Source: JANJWP01 sp964482035 (GTDB lineage: Bacteria; Patescibacteriota; Gracilibacteria; BD1-5; UBA2023). From it: a stretch of DNA of 64,000 bases. The notes beneath the pieces are model-generated. The model did not search any database. It saw only the letters and a list, made by a program, of their open reading frames with translations, and was not told the DNA's origin. The DNA lies in the NCBI GenBank assembly GCA_964482035.1, contig CAYZVC010000001.1:682001-746000 (forward strand), read 5' to 3'. The translations under genes were made by a program, and so were the position numbers. Positions 37,402 through 46,855 of the stretch are shown here, piece by piece (position 1 is the stretch's first letter; each line of letters starts with the position of its first letter).

Positions 37402-38502
37402 CTACCCCTTCTTCGAAAACGCCGGCGAAATGCTCTTCCCGGATTCGGTGGCGAGCGATTCGCCTTTCTCCTTCATGGCGAGCTGTCCGCAGGCCGCGTC
37501 GATGTCGTCGCCCATGGTGTGGCGGACGGTCGAAGGGGTTCCCGCTTTCTCGAGCGTGTCCTGAAACTTCTTCACGAGGAGTTTCGAAGTGGGAAGCATG
37601 CCGTTGCCCATGATGCCTTCGCCCGGGTTGTACGGGATGAAATTCACGTGCGCGAGGCGTCCGCGCAGGAGTTCGGCGAGCTCGTTCGCGAAACGCGGAT
37701 GGTCGGTGACGCCCGAAATCATGATATATTCGTAGAAAATGCGCTTGTTGGTCTTTTCGACGTAGCGGTCGAGCGCGGCCATCAAATCGTCGAGCGGATA
37801 CGTGTTTTCTACCGGCATGATGGACTTTCGGGTCTCGTCGTTGGGAGCATGGAGCGATACCGCGAGGGAAACTTGCGGGAAGTCTACGGCGAACTTCTCG
37901 ATGCCCGGAACGATTCCACACGTGGAAACGGTGACGCGGCGGTTCGAAATGTCGTATTTCTTCTGGTCGCAAAGGATCGTGATGGCCTGTTTGAGATTCT
38001 CGTAGTTGAGGAACGGCTCCCCCATCCCCATGAAGACGACGTTGCGGATCTTGCGGTCCTCGGAAACGAGACGCTTCTGCACGAAGTCGAACTGCTCGAG
38101 GATTTCCCAGGTCGTGAGGTTGCGAAAAAGCCCCAGCTTTCCGGTAGCGCAGAAGCTGCATCCCATGGGACATCCCGCCTGGCACGAGACGCAGAGGGTG
38201 TTGCGGCCGGAAAGGTGGCGCATGATGACGGCTTCGATAAGCTTGCCGTCATGGGTTTCGAAAAGGAACTTGGTCGTCTGCCCGTTGTCGGAGGTTTCTT
38301 CGCTGCGGAGTTTCAGCGTCATGAAAACGAGCTCCGGAGCGAGTTTCTCGCGGAGTTCTTTGGAGATGGTGGTGATCGAACCGATGTCGGTTACGAGGTC
38401 CTTATAGAGGGCCTGCGACAATTGGGAATATCGAAAAGGCTTCTCCCCGAACTCGGAGAGAAGCGCTTTGATTCCGGCTTCGTCGTGTACGGATACTGAC
38501 AT
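37402..38502 (-). CDS. rlmN: 23S rRNA A2503 / tRNA A37 C2-methyltransferase RlmN
   Basis: 366 residues, ATG to TAG, no TGA. A radical SAM enzyme with CxxxCxxC in CPMGCSFCATGKLGLFRNL, the VVFMGMGEPFLNY motif, SLAVSLHAPND, and the resolving Cys in DIDAACGQLA. It methylates C2 of A2503 in 23S rRNA and A37 in some tRNAs through a methyl-Cys intermediate. The C-terminus has an extra ~20 residues after the Cys motif. Its start overlaps the stop of the DUF212 gene. Confidence 0.96.
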   Translation of the reverse strand: MSVSVHDEAGIKALLSEFGEKPFRYSQLSQALYKDLVTDIGSITTISKELREKLAPELVFMTLKLRSEETSDNGQTTKFLFETHDGKLIEAVIMRHLSGRNTLCVSCQAGCPMGCSFCATGKLGLFRNLTTWEILEQFDFVQKRLVSEDRKIRNVVFMGMGEPFLNYENLKQAITILCDQKKYDISNRRVTVSTCGIVPGIEKFAVDFPQVSLAVSLHAPNDETRKSIMPVENTYPLDDLMAALDRYVEKTNKRIFYEYIMISGVTDHPRFANELAELLRGRLAHVNFIPYNPGEGIMGNGMLPTSKLLVKKFQDTLEKAGTPSTVRHTMGDDIDAACGQLAMKEKGESLATESGKSISPAFSKKG

Positions 38503-38927
38503 TAGAAGCTCATGAGGATGACGGCGGTAAGGATTCCGACGACGCTGCCGACGAAGGCTTCCTCGGGAAGGTGTCCGATGGACTCGTTGAAGACGTTCTC
38601 GGATTCCTTGTCCTCTTCGCGCTTGAGGTCGTTGAGAGCGCGGGCGTGGAGACCGGCTTCGAAGCGGACGTTGATCGCGTCGTAGATGATGATGGTCGAG
38701 AAGACGAGACAGACGATGAACAGGTCCGAGAGCACCCCGTACTTGATTCCGATGGCGGTCGTCAAGCTCGTGACGAGGGCCGAGTGCACGGAAGGCATTC
38801 CTCCGGAACCGAGCGCGCTGGAGAGCGTGAACTTCCCCTGGTACTTGAAATAGACGCCCTTGATGATGACGGCGGCTATCCAGGAAAGTACCGGAATGAG
38901 GTAGAGGTTTTGTCGGAAGAAGGACAT
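38502..38927 (-). CDS. DUF212 / divergent PAP2 family membrane protein
   Basis: 141 residues, ATG to TAG, no TGA. Four hydrophobic helices with the family motifs GSGGMPSVHSALVTSLTTAIG and IIYDAINVRFEAGLHARALN and the C-terminal GHLPEEAFVGSVVGI. The S-V-H-S and G-H elements resemble the PAP2 phosphatase active site, so it may dephosphorylate a lipid phosphate, though activity is unproven for the family. Part of the secE-nusG-...-greA-rlmN gene run. Confidence 0.9.
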   Translation of the reverse strand: MSFFRQNLYLIPVLSWIAAVIIKGVYFKYQGKFTLSSALGSGGMPSVHSALVTSLTTAIGIKYGVLSDLFIVCLVFSTIIIYDAINVRFEAGLHARALNDLKREEDKESENVFNESIGHLPEEAFVGSVVGILTAVILMSF

Positions 38928-38935
38928 GGCGGAAG

Positions 38936-39409
38936 TTACTTGAGTTCGATAATTTCGAATTCGAAGGCGCCTGCCGGGGACTTGCCGGAAGCGGATTCGC
39001 CCGGAGCCTTGCCGATGAGGGCGGCGCCGAGGGGGGATTCGTTGGAAATCTTGCCTTCGAAGATGTCGGTTTCGGTCGGACCTACGATGCGGTAGGTTTC
39101 CTTTTCGCCTTCGGCGTTCTTAACGACGACGACGGAACCGATAGCGACGACGTTGGCCTTCTTGGTGGCCTTCTTCGCGTCTACGAGTTCGTAGTTCTTG
39201 AGGATGTCTTCGAGTTCGATGATGCGGAGCTCGACCTGTGCCTGCTCGTTGCGGGCGTCTTCGTATTCGGAGTTTTCGGAAAGGTCGCCGAACGAGATGG
39301 CCTCTTTGAGTTTTTCCGCGATTTCGATGCGGCGTTCTTCCTTGAGGATGGTAAGTTCCTTCTGTATCTCTGCGAGGCCTTCTGCGGTAAGGAGGGTCTT
39401 CTTGGACAT
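38936..39409 (-). CDS. greA: Transcription elongation factor GreA
   Basis: 157 residues, ATG to TAA, no TGA. N-terminal coiled coil with LTAEGLAEIQKELTILK and the tip acidic residues in ISFGDLSENSEYEDARNEQ, then the C-terminal FKBP-like domain (IGSVVVVKNAEGEKETYRIVGPTE). It enters the RNA polymerase secondary channel and stimulates cleavage of backtracked RNA. The C-terminal loop SPAGAFEFEIIELK is normal. Standard length. Confidence 0.97.
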   Translation of the reverse strand: MSKKTLLTAEGLAEIQKELTILKEERRIEIAEKLKEAISFGDLSENSEYEDARNEQAQVELRIIELEDILKNYELVDAKKATKKANVVAIGSVVVVKNAEGEKETYRIVGPTETDIFEGKISNESPLGAALIGKAPGESASGKSPAGAFEFEIIELK

Positions 39410-39419
39410 GGGGGAGCGG

Positions 39420-40160
39420 TTATTGCTGTAAGAGGAGCTTTTTCAATTTGGAGTAGGCGGCTTTGGGGATTTCGACCCCTACGGCCTTACCTTCGAGTTC
39501 GGTCACGAACCGTACGGTCGTGTCTTTCTTGTTGGTCGGATTGAGGAAAAACGTCTGCGAGAAGAACGTGTCGGTCTCGCGGATGCCGTAGACCGGCGAC
39601 ACGAGCTTGAGGTTGGACAACATGACGCCGTAACTTTCGGAAAACGCGTAAAACCTCGCCTTGGTCTTCTCGTCGGCGTACGTGGAATATCCGATGCCAC
39701 GGAAGATATGTATATCGAAAATACCCTTGTTTTCAACCTTTTTCGGGAATACGTCGGGCATGAGCCGGGCGAGAAGGATGCCCGGAAGCGGGTATTCCTG
39801 TTCGGTCTCCTGGGGCTTCGCGACGGCTCAGGTGGAGGCCGTTTGGACGGTTCCGGTACCGGAAGTCCCGGTTCCCGATTTCGCCACCGGAGCGGTTCAG
39901 GTTCCGGAAGTCGCCACGAGCGCGTCGATTCCGGCCGCCATGCGGTCGATCGAAGCCGCGAGCTCCGCGTCGCCCGGACGGGCGCCGGAAGCCGGAACCG
40001 GCTTCGAAACGCCGGAATCCCCGACATGAGAAAACTCCGGGAATGCCTTCGAACGAAGGTCCCGGAGGGCGCTCTTATACGGCGGATAAAAGGCCGTAGC
40101 GAGAGCGTTGACGGTCGCGACCGCCACGAGGGTAAGAAGGAAGATGGATACCGCCCGCAT
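39420..40160 (-). CDS. Membrane-anchored protein with low-complexity linker
   Basis: 246 residues, ATG 40160 to TAA, with TGA at 39897 and 39828 joining two otherwise open stretches. A single N-terminal hydrophobic helix (AVSIFLLTLVAVATVNALATAF), a Ser/Pro/Thr/Gly-rich linker (SGTGTSGTGTVQTAST) and a C-terminal domain of ~115 residues (FDIHIFRGIGYSTYADEKTK, ending YSKLKKLLLQQ). Extracytoplasmic, function unknown. It lies between nusG and greA in the same direction. Confidence 0.65.
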
Positions 40161-40171
40161 GGAAGAAACGG

Positions 40172-40723
40172 TTATTTCTTCACCTTGACGCTGCCGAATT
40201 CGAGTTCGACCGGAGTGTCGCGTCCAAGGAGATTGACGTTGACCTTGAGCATCCCCTTGCTCTCATTGATTTCGGTAACGGTTGCTTCACTGCCTTCGAA
40301 GGGCGGAGCGAGAATCACTACGACGTCGCCTACGCGGGTGGTCGTGGTATATTCTTCGCTACGTTCGGTGAGGACGCCCTTGAGGCGTTCGAGCTCTTCG
40401 CCGCGTACCGGTACCGGAACGGTTCCGGCTCCGAGGAAACCGGTGACGTTCGGGGTGTTGCGGACGATGTACCAGGATTCGTTGGTAACGACCATCTTTA
40501 CGAGGATGTACCCCGGGAAGATGTTCTTCTTTTTCTTCACCTTCACGCCGCCTGCGCGGATGGAAATGGCGTCGTGGGTCGGAACGAAAACGTCGAGGAT
40601 GAATTTCTCGAGACCGAACGCTTCGCGGCGCTGCATGAGCGACTGGCGGACGTTTTCTTCGGTTCCGGAAATTACGCGGATGACGTACCACTCTCCGCCT
40701 TCGTTATTCAAGCAATCGAACAT
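40172..40723 (-). CDS. nusG: Transcription termination/antitermination protein NusG
   Basis: 183 residues, ATG to TAA, no TGA. NGN domain (EWYVIRVISGTEENVRQSLMQR, KKNIFPGYILVKMVVTNESWYIVRNTPNVTGFLG) and C-terminal KOW domain (GDVVVILAPPFEGSEATVTEIN). It binds the RNA polymerase clamp and links to NusE or Rho. Directly downstream of secE, as in most bacteria; the ribosomal protein genes that usually follow are elsewhere (rplJ-rplL at 22232). Confidence 0.97.
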   Translation of the reverse strand: MFDCLNNEGGEWYVIRVISGTEENVRQSLMQRREAFGLEKFILDVFVPTHDAISIRAGGVKVKKKKNIFPGYILVKMVVTNESWYIVRNTPNVTGFLGAGTVPVPVRGEELERLKGVLTERSEEYTTTTRVGDVVVILAPPFEGSEATVTEINESKGMLKVNVNLLGRDTPVELEFGSVKVKK

Positions 40724-40742
40724 GGGGGAAAAGGGGTTTCGG

Positions 40743-41072
40743 TTATTTTGCCGAACCGGACGCGGAGTCGGTAACGGTTACGGGGACAGCGGTTCCGGTG
40801 GCGGAAGCTCCGCTGCCGAGAAGGGCCTTGAGGTCGATGTTCTGGGTCTGCTGTTTCGCCGCGGACTGTGCCGAGGTTACCGGGGAAGCCGGCTTAACGA
40901 GGTTGCGGAGCGCGAAAATCGAGCTGGAAAATGCCGTTCCGATGATGAAAAGGAAGATGGCGAAAGCCACGATCGTAGAAACGACGATGGTGAAGTAGCG
41001 AACGGTCTCGCGACGGGTCGGCCATACGACGTGGTCGAACTCCTTCACGGACTCTCGGAGGAAACGGAGCAT
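40743..41072 (-). CDS. secE: Preprotein translocase subunit SecE
   Basis: 109 residues from ATG 41072 (a TTG two codons upstream is possible), stop TAA, no TGA. The minimal SecE core, FLRESVKEFDHVVWPTRRETVRYFTIVVSTIVAF, is followed by one TM helix and an unusual Ala/Ser/Thr/Gln-rich extension of ~45 residues (SAQSAAKQQTQNIDLKALLGSG). SecE stabilises SecY in the translocon. Transcribed with nusG from a strong promoter at 41107-41134. Confidence 0.95.
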   Translation of the reverse strand: MLRFLRESVKEFDHVVWPTRRETVRYFTIVVSTIVAFAIFLFIIGTAFSSSIFALRNLVKPASPVTSAQSAAKQQTQNIDLKALLGSGASATGTAVPVTVTDSASGSAK

Positions 41073-41106
41073 TGTCAAAAAGGGTATCTTCTAGGAAGCG
41101 GGGGCG

Positions 41107-41134
41107 ATTATAGGGGAAAAGCCTACGGAGTCAA
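41107..41134 (-). promoter_or_regulatory. Promoter of secE-nusG
   Basis: Minus strand: TTGACT, 16 bases, TATAAT, the best consensus match in the window. Confidence 0.85.
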
Positions 41135-41186
41135 AAAAAACCCGGCCTGCGGGAACGCTTGGAAAATCCGCCGGGGACTCGGATTG

Positions 41187-41214
41187 TTGACAACTTTTCC
41201 GTTGAAGGTAAAAA
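41187..41214 (+). promoter_or_regulatory. Promoter of the Cys-rich protein gene
   Basis: TTGACA, 16 bases, TAAAAA, only eight bases before the ATG at 41223; the leader would be almost absent. Confidence 0.5.
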
Positions 41215-41222
41215 CATGCCCC

Positions 41223-41828
41223 ATGAGCTTCGGAAAAAACGCCTGGGACGAATCCCCCATCGATTATTCCAACCGCTGCGATGCGTGCGCGGGTTTTTGC
41301 TGCGTGGCGCTCGAAATCCCCAAAGAAAGCGACGGAGTGCTTACGAAGACCGCCAATGCCGTCTGTTCGTACCTCGACCTCAACCCTTCGGGGATCGGAC
41401 ACGCGTGTTCCGTATACCATTCCCGCAGGCACCGGGGATTCGACACTTGCCTGCATTACCGTTGTTACGGTGCCGGCCCCGCGATTACGAAGGCGGCGAA
41501 CGAACGCGAATGGATATATTCGGACGCGACGTTCAAGAAAGAGGCCATCGACCTGTACGACCTTTGTTTCCGCATGGCGAGCTATCTGGGAGGAAACGAA
41601 GAACTGGCGAACGCCGCTTTCTTTCCGTTCTTCAAAAAGAAGCCGGACGAATTTTCCGAAAGCTGCGAACGGATATATCGGAAATTCCTGAATGACGGAG
41701 TCCTCACCGACGCCGACGGTAACGAGGCGGACGTCGCCACCGTTAGGAACTGGTTCATCGAACGCGTTCGCGCCCGGGAAGGAAAAGTCTTCGCTTTCAT
41801 ACGGACGGTTTCGGGGAGGAAGAAATAA
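41223..41828 (+). CDS. Cysteine-rich protein, possible metal binding
   Basis: 201 residues, ATG to TAA, no TGA. The N-terminal half holds a dense Cys set: RCDACAGFCCVAL, AVCSYL, HACSVYH, DTCLHYRCYG. The pattern recalls the metal-binding YkgJ/UPF0153-type Cys clusters but is not a clear match. The C-terminal half is helical (LYDLCFRMASYLGGNEELANAAFFPFF). Function unknown. Divergent from secE, with its own promoter. Confidence 0.7.
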   Translation: MSFGKNAWDESPIDYSNRCDACAGFCCVALEIPKESDGVLTKTANAVCSYLDLNPSGIGHACSVYHSRRHRGFDTCLHYRCYGAGPAITKAANEREWIYSDATFKKEAIDLYDLCFRMASYLGGNEELANAAFFPFFKKKPDEFSESCERIYRKFLNDGVLTDADGNEADVATVRNWFIERVRAREGKVFAFIRTVSGRKK

Positions 41829-41892
41829 TCGGCGGTTGATTGTCCCGAAAAAGACTGGCACAATGGACCGGTTACGATTTCAACCGCACGAC

Positions 41893-42576
41893 ATGTCCCT
41901 CGAAAACCGAAACGATGCTTTGCCTGACGCCGACCTCTCTCGGGAACGCGAACGGACGGCGAAAGAGAAGGCCGCCGACGCGTTCGAAAAAGCGCCGACC
42001 GACAAGAAGATACGTTTCGTCGAATTCCTTCTCAAGAACGAAACCGAACCGGCGAAACGACTCAAGCTCCAGTCGTTCATGGACCATCTCGCCGACAAAA
42101 AGCTCGCCGAATCGAAAAACGCTCCGGAGGCTTCCGGCGCAATCCTCCCGGACGGAAAAAGCGTGCGCGTAGAAAACGGCGAAATCGTCATCGGCGGCAG
42201 CGAAAAGGCTCCTGAGAAATTCGATTCTTCCAGGCTCGTCGCGAAAGTCGTGGATGACGCGCGGAACCTTTCGCAGTTCAAAAAGATCGAGCCGTTCCTC
42301 AAAACGTTCTTCCGCGAAGGGGTCGTCATGAGCAAAGAAACGTTCGAGGACGTTTCGACTTCCCTCTCCTACGCGCTCAAGGCGCTGTCCGACGAACTCG
42401 AACCCACGCTCATGAAGAACCGGATTGGCGGCGACCGGACGCCCGGCGTACGGAACATCGACCTTTACGACCCCGATACGAACGAGCCGGCGGCTTTGGC
42501 ATTTAGGAAAACCGTGGCCGACCTCAACAAGAAACATTTCGACGACAAGCCTTCGCCGTTCAGGATGCGCCCGTAA
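41893..42576 (+). CDS. Hypothetical charged helical protein
   Basis: 227 residues from ATG 41893 (ATG 41863 is possible, but a TTGATT-17-CACAAT promoter would place the start after it), stop TAA, no TGA. Very rich in Lys, Glu and Asp with long helices (KEKAADAFEKAPTDKKIRFVEFLLKN), no membrane segment or catalytic motif. Its stop codon lies in the loop of the terminator hairpin that ends it. No family recognised. Confidence 0.6.
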   Translation: MSLENRNDALPDADLSRERERTAKEKAADAFEKAPTDKKIRFVEFLLKNETEPAKRLKLQSFMDHLADKKLAESKNAPEASGAILPDGKSVRVENGEIVIGGSEKAPEKFDSSRLVAKVVDDARNLSQFKKIEPFLKTFFREGVVMSKETFEDVSTSLSYALKALSDELEPTLMKNRIGGDRTPGVRNIDLYDPDTNEPAALAFRKTVADLNKKHFDDKPSPFRMRP

Positions 42577-42595
42577 CCGGGCGCTTTCTTTTTTG
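42567..42595 (+). terminator. Terminator overlapping the stop of the 41893 gene
   Basis: GCGCCCG-TAA-CCGGGCGC hairpin followed by TTTCTTTTTT; the TAA in the loop is the stop codon of the upstream gene. Confidence 0.85.
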
Positions 42596-42620
42596 ACTCC
42601 GGCACGCGATTTGATAGGAT
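42593..42620 (+). promoter_or_regulatory. Promoter of the pilin-LamG pair
   Basis: TTGACT, 16 bases, TAGGAT, overlapping the end of the preceding terminator; an AAGGGA ribosome-binding-like sequence precedes the ATG at 42652. Confidence 0.65.
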
Positions 42621-42651
42621 TTAAACGAAATATTAATTATCAAGGGATACG

Positions 42652-44685
42652 ATGGGCCAGAAAGAGCTCCGGAGCAATAAGAAAGCTGAGACGGTTCGAA
42701 TCCCGAAAACTCGGAAAATCTCCGGTTTCACCCTCGTCGAACTCATCGTCGTAATCACCATCTTGGCGATTCTGGCGACCATCGGGTTCCTGGCGCTTTC
42801 CGGGTACTCGCAGGACGCGAAGGATTCCGCCATCAAGGCGAACGTGAGGTCGCTGCAGACGGCGATTTCTTCGGAAGCGGCGATCACGAACAATTCGCCC
42901 CGGTACTACGTGGTGCACGATACGGACTACGCGCTCTCGGGCGCCTTCGCGTACGTCGACGGGGCTTCCGTGGCGCTCACCGGAGGAGACGTCGGATCCG
43001 CGCCCCTCGATTCCAACTACACCGCGGGCAAGCCCGACTTCAAGAAGCTCAAGCTCAATCCCGACAAGTTCAGGATCTCGGCTTCCGGTCTTCCGGGCGG
43101 GACGCTCGGCGTACTGGCGCGCGCCACGGGCTTCGGCGCGGACTCCGCGGAGGCTTCGTACGACGCGGACTCCCTCATGGCCGCGGGCGCGGACTTCATG
43201 ACCGCGGGGGCCAACGGGAAGAAGCGCGTCACCTCGTACGTGCAGACGGCGGGAGTGAGTCCGGCGACCAGGCTCGCGAGCGTGGCGGGGAATTTTCCCA
43301 CCTCCAACGTTCCCGCCGGGAACGTTTCCGGCCTCTTCCGCGCCGAACCGGGAAGCGCGACGAACCTGACGGGGGCGCTTTTGGACGGCGCGGCGGGGAG
43401 CCAAAGCGTTCCGACGGCGAATCAGAACGCCCCGAGCGTAGTCGCGCTCATGCATCTCGACGGCCGTCCCGACAATGGCGATCCGTCGAGAAATTCGGTG
43501 GTCCTCAACATGAGAATGGAAGGATCCGAAGGTGCCGACACGCTCGTTGACGATGCGGGGACGACGTTCGTAAAAACCGGCACTCCGAGCGTTTCGACCG
43601 GTACGGGGAAATACGGCGCGAGCATGTATTTCAACGATTCGAGCTACTACATGGCGAATGCCTACAGCCAAGATTATTCCATCGCCGCGGGGGATTTCAC
43701 CGTGGAAGCCTGGATATACAATACGATACCGGCAAGCGGACAGACGAACAGTTACTATACCATCGCCGGTACGTCGAACTGGATCTTCTACATGAACCAG
43801 TCAAGCGTGCTTTCTTGGACGAGCCAATCGGTAGGGACCGCTACGGGGCCGACGATTCCGAAGAACGTTTGGACGCACGTGGCAGCGGTCAGAAGCGGAA
43901 CGACCGTAACCATCTACGTAAACGGGGTGGCATCATGAAGCGCGACGGTAAACAACGGTTGAACGAACGCAACCGCGTTTTATGTCGGGACCGATCCGGC
44001 CGGACTCACTGGGCGGGAATTCCGCGGATACATCGACGACCTCCGCATAACCAAGGGGGTGGCGAGATATTCCGGAACTTTCACGCCCGCTCAAATACCG
44101 GAAATATCGGGGCAGACGTTCGCTGACGAAAAATGAAACGCCGTGACGGTAAACGGAAAACCCACGCCTTCTTCCGCACAAAGCAAATTCGGAGGATACT
44201 CCGCGGCTTTCAACGGAACGACGGACTCCGTAAAACTCACTTCGGCATCCAATTTCAATTTCGGAACGGGCAACGTGACCATAGAATGATGGTACTACGT
44301 GACGGATGCCGGAAATACGTACAAGCGCCTGTTCCAGAATGCCAGCGGCGGAACTCCCGCAGGCAAACTCTACGTATACGCGTACGCGAATAAGATCAAA
44401 ATATACGACGACGCGCGCACTCTCGCGGACGTCTGAACGTTTCCCGTCGGACAATGGTTCCATCTCGCCATGGTGAAAGATGCCGGAACCGTAACGTTTT
44501 TCGTGAACGGAGTAGCCGGCACCGGACACTCCAGCCCGACGACGGCGATCAATTCGACGGAATTCACCATTGGATGATGACCTACGGAATTCCTTTGAGG
44601 TTATGCCGACGAATTCCGAATCACGAAATGAGCGTTGTATACGACGGATTTCACTCCGGCCACTACTGCCTTCCCAAACAATTAG
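42652..44685 (+). CDS. Giant prepilin-like protein with two LamG domains (copy 1)
   Basis: 677 residues, ATG to TAG, reading nine TGA codons, all in the C-terminal half. After a basic leader comes a type IV prepilin signal (GFTLVELIVVITILAILATIGFLAL), then the pilin-type helix (SGYSQDAKDSAIKANVRSLQTAISSEAA) and a ~170-residue domain. Two LamG/concanavalin-like domains follow (FTVEAWIY ... WTHVAAVRSGTTVTIYVNGV ... GYIDDLRITKGVARYS; and NVTIEGWYYV ... WFHLAMVKDAGTVTFFVNGV ... ADEFRITKGALY). LamG folds bind glycans or proteins, so this may be a pilus-displayed adhesin. It is followed after one base by a paralogue. Confidence 0.88.
42727..43285 (+). repeat. 559-base direct repeat, copy 1 (pilin half)
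   Basis: Nearly identical to 44762-45320, with a constant offset of 2035 bases and no indels. Differences are a few scattered changes, mostly silent, including a denser patch at about 42983-43035. It encodes the pilin signal and the domain after it. Confidence 0.92.
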
Positions 44686-44686
44686 T

Positions 44687-46768
44687 ATGAATCGAGACAT
44701 TTCGAACGGTTCCAACGTTCAAAAACGTGCGGGCGCCCCCGTATCGCATGATTACCTTGGCTTCACCCTCGTCGAACTCATCGTCGTAATCACCATCTTG
44801 GCGATTCTGGCGACCATCGGGTTCCTGGCGCTGTCGGGGTATTCGCAGGACGCCAAGGATTCCGCCATCAAGGCGAACGTGAGGTCGCTGCAGACGGCGA
44901 TTTCTTCGGAAGCGGCGATCACGAACAATTCGCCCCGGTACTACGTGGTGCACGATACGGACTACGCGCTCTCGGGCGCCTTCGCGTACGTCGACGGGGC
45001 TTCCGTGGCGCTCACGGGAGGCGACGTCGGTTCGGCTCCGGCGGATTCCAACTACACCGCCGGGAAACCGGATTTCAAGAAGCTCAAGCTCAATCCCGAC
45101 AAGTTCAGGATCTCGGCTTCCGGTCTTCCGGGCGGGACGCTCGGCGTACTGGCGCGCGCCACGGGCTTCGGCGCGGACTCCGCGGAGGCTTCGTACGACG
45201 CGGACTCCCTCATGGCCGCGGGCGCGGACTTCATGACCGCGGGAGCCAACGGGAAGAAGCGCGTGACCTCGTACGTGCAGACGGCGGGGGTGAGTCCGGC
45301 GACCAGGCTCGCGAGCGTGGTTTGAAATTTCCCGTCCACGGGAATGCCGGCGGGAAACGTTTCGGGGCTCCTGCGCGCCGAACCGGGAAGCGCGACGAAC
45401 CTGACGGGGGCGCTGGTCGACGGGGGAAACGCTTCGAACGCGGTGTCTTCCTGAGATCAATTCGCCGGCGGAGTGGTTTCGCTCGCGCACTTCGACGGCC
45501 GCACGGACAACGGCGACCCGTACCGGAATTACGTCACGATGAGCGTTCGCGGAAACGGCACTTCTTCGGTGACCGACGAAACCTGAAAGACGTTCACCTC
45601 TGCCGGAAATGTCCAAATCAGCACCGCGAACGGAGTTTCCGCGAACGATGCGAACCTTCTCTTTGACGGAACCGGCGATTACGCCACTACCCCGTACGAA
45701 GCGGCGTCAATGGACTGGTGGACTTCCGACTACACGATAGAGGCATGGGTATATCCGGTAACCCTGAGCACCTGGGGATACGTCGACGGTTCGGAACGGC
45801 CCGGGGCAATGGGACTTGGAAGAACCACTACCCAGGAAGATTATTGGTCTTTCTGACCGATATCGAACGGAACCGTGCAATTCTACTACTGGAACGGGGC
45901 GCGCAACAGCGTAAGTTCGACGCAGACCGTCACCGCGAATCAATGGAACCATATCGCGATGACGAAAACGTCCGCCGGGATTCAAATTTGGGTAAACGGC
46001 ATCGGAGGCACGGTCACCGCAATCTCGGGAACCCCCCTCTCCTCAACCGCGTACCCGTTCGCCATCGGACAGATGAACAACCGGTCGATCGACGGACGGA
46101 TCGACGACCTGCGAATCACCAAGGGCGTAGCGAGATACTCTTCGAATTTCACCCCGGCACAGACTCCCGCGGTTTCCTGAACGGTATTCGCCGATCAGAA
46201 GGGGCTCGCCATCGTCCAGGGCGGCGAGGCATCGGTATCGTACGCTTCGGCGAAATTTTCCGGATCCGCGATTTTCGACGGAACCGGCGACTACCTTTCT
46301 TGGGCATCGAACGCCGACTTCGGTTTCGGAACCGGCGACTTCACCATGGAATTCTTCATGAAAAGCCCGCTATCGAAATACCAGACGATCATAGACATGC
46401 GCCCCGCGGAATCGAACGGCGCATACCCGTACGTCGGACTGAGCACGAACGGAAACGTCACCTACTATGCGAATTCCGCAACGAGAATCAACGCATGAGC
46501 GGGAGCGACGACCGCGAATACGTGGGCGCACGTGGCACTCTCGAGGGTATCCGGAACGACGAGACTCTACGTGGACGGAGTGGAAAAGGGTTCCTGGGCC
46601 GATTCTACCAATTATCTCACCGCCCCGCTCCGTATCGGACGCTCGGCATTCGCGAGCGCGGCCGGGGAAGATTTCTCGGGACAAATCGACGAATTCCGAG
46701 TCACCAAAGGAATCGGACGCTACTCCGCGAACTTCACCGTTCCCGCATCGGCATATCCGAACCCGTAA
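44687..46768 (+). CDS. Giant prepilin-like protein with two LamG domains (copy 2)
   Basis: 693 residues, ATG to TAA, with six TGA codons. Its first ~25 residues differ from copy 1, the next ~190 are almost identical (pilin signal, helix and following domain), and then the sequences diverge. It also ends in two LamG domains (YTIEAWVYPV ... WNHIAMTKTSAGIQIWVNGIGG ... IDDLRITKGVARYSSNF; and DFTMEFFMKS ... WAHVALSRVSGTTRLYVDGVEKG ... IDEFRVTKGIGRYSANF). The first copy's TAG and this ATG are one base apart, so both come from one transcript. Constant base and variable tip suggest alternative adhesins on one pilus. Confidence 0.88.
44762..45320 (+). repeat. 559-base direct repeat, copy 2 (pilin half)
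   Basis: Partner of 42727-43285. The near identity extends across synonymous sites, indicating recent duplication or ongoing gene conversion; outside it the LamG parts have diverged far more. Confidence 0.92.
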
Positions 46769-46790
46769 TCCCTTATCGCCGCTCCTACGA

Positions 46791-46820
46791 AAAAAATGCG
46801 CCTGACCGGCGCGTTTTTTT
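46791..46820. terminator. Terminator after the pilin-LamG pair
   Basis: AAAAAATGCGCC-TGACC-GGCGCGTTTTTTT; its A-run on the left lets it serve the converging photolyase gene too. Confidence 0.82.
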
Positions 46821-46855
46821 ATGCGGAATCATAAAACGCAGGTATTCGCGTTCCG

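Noticed and set aside
33288..37613. Very long open frame (1441 codons) on the + strand
   Set aside because: It lies opposite four well-supported minus-strand genes; it is an effect of GC-rich codons and rare TAA/TAG on the complementary strand. The same holds for 57281-61240, 25026-27704 and 32180-33553 on the + strand.
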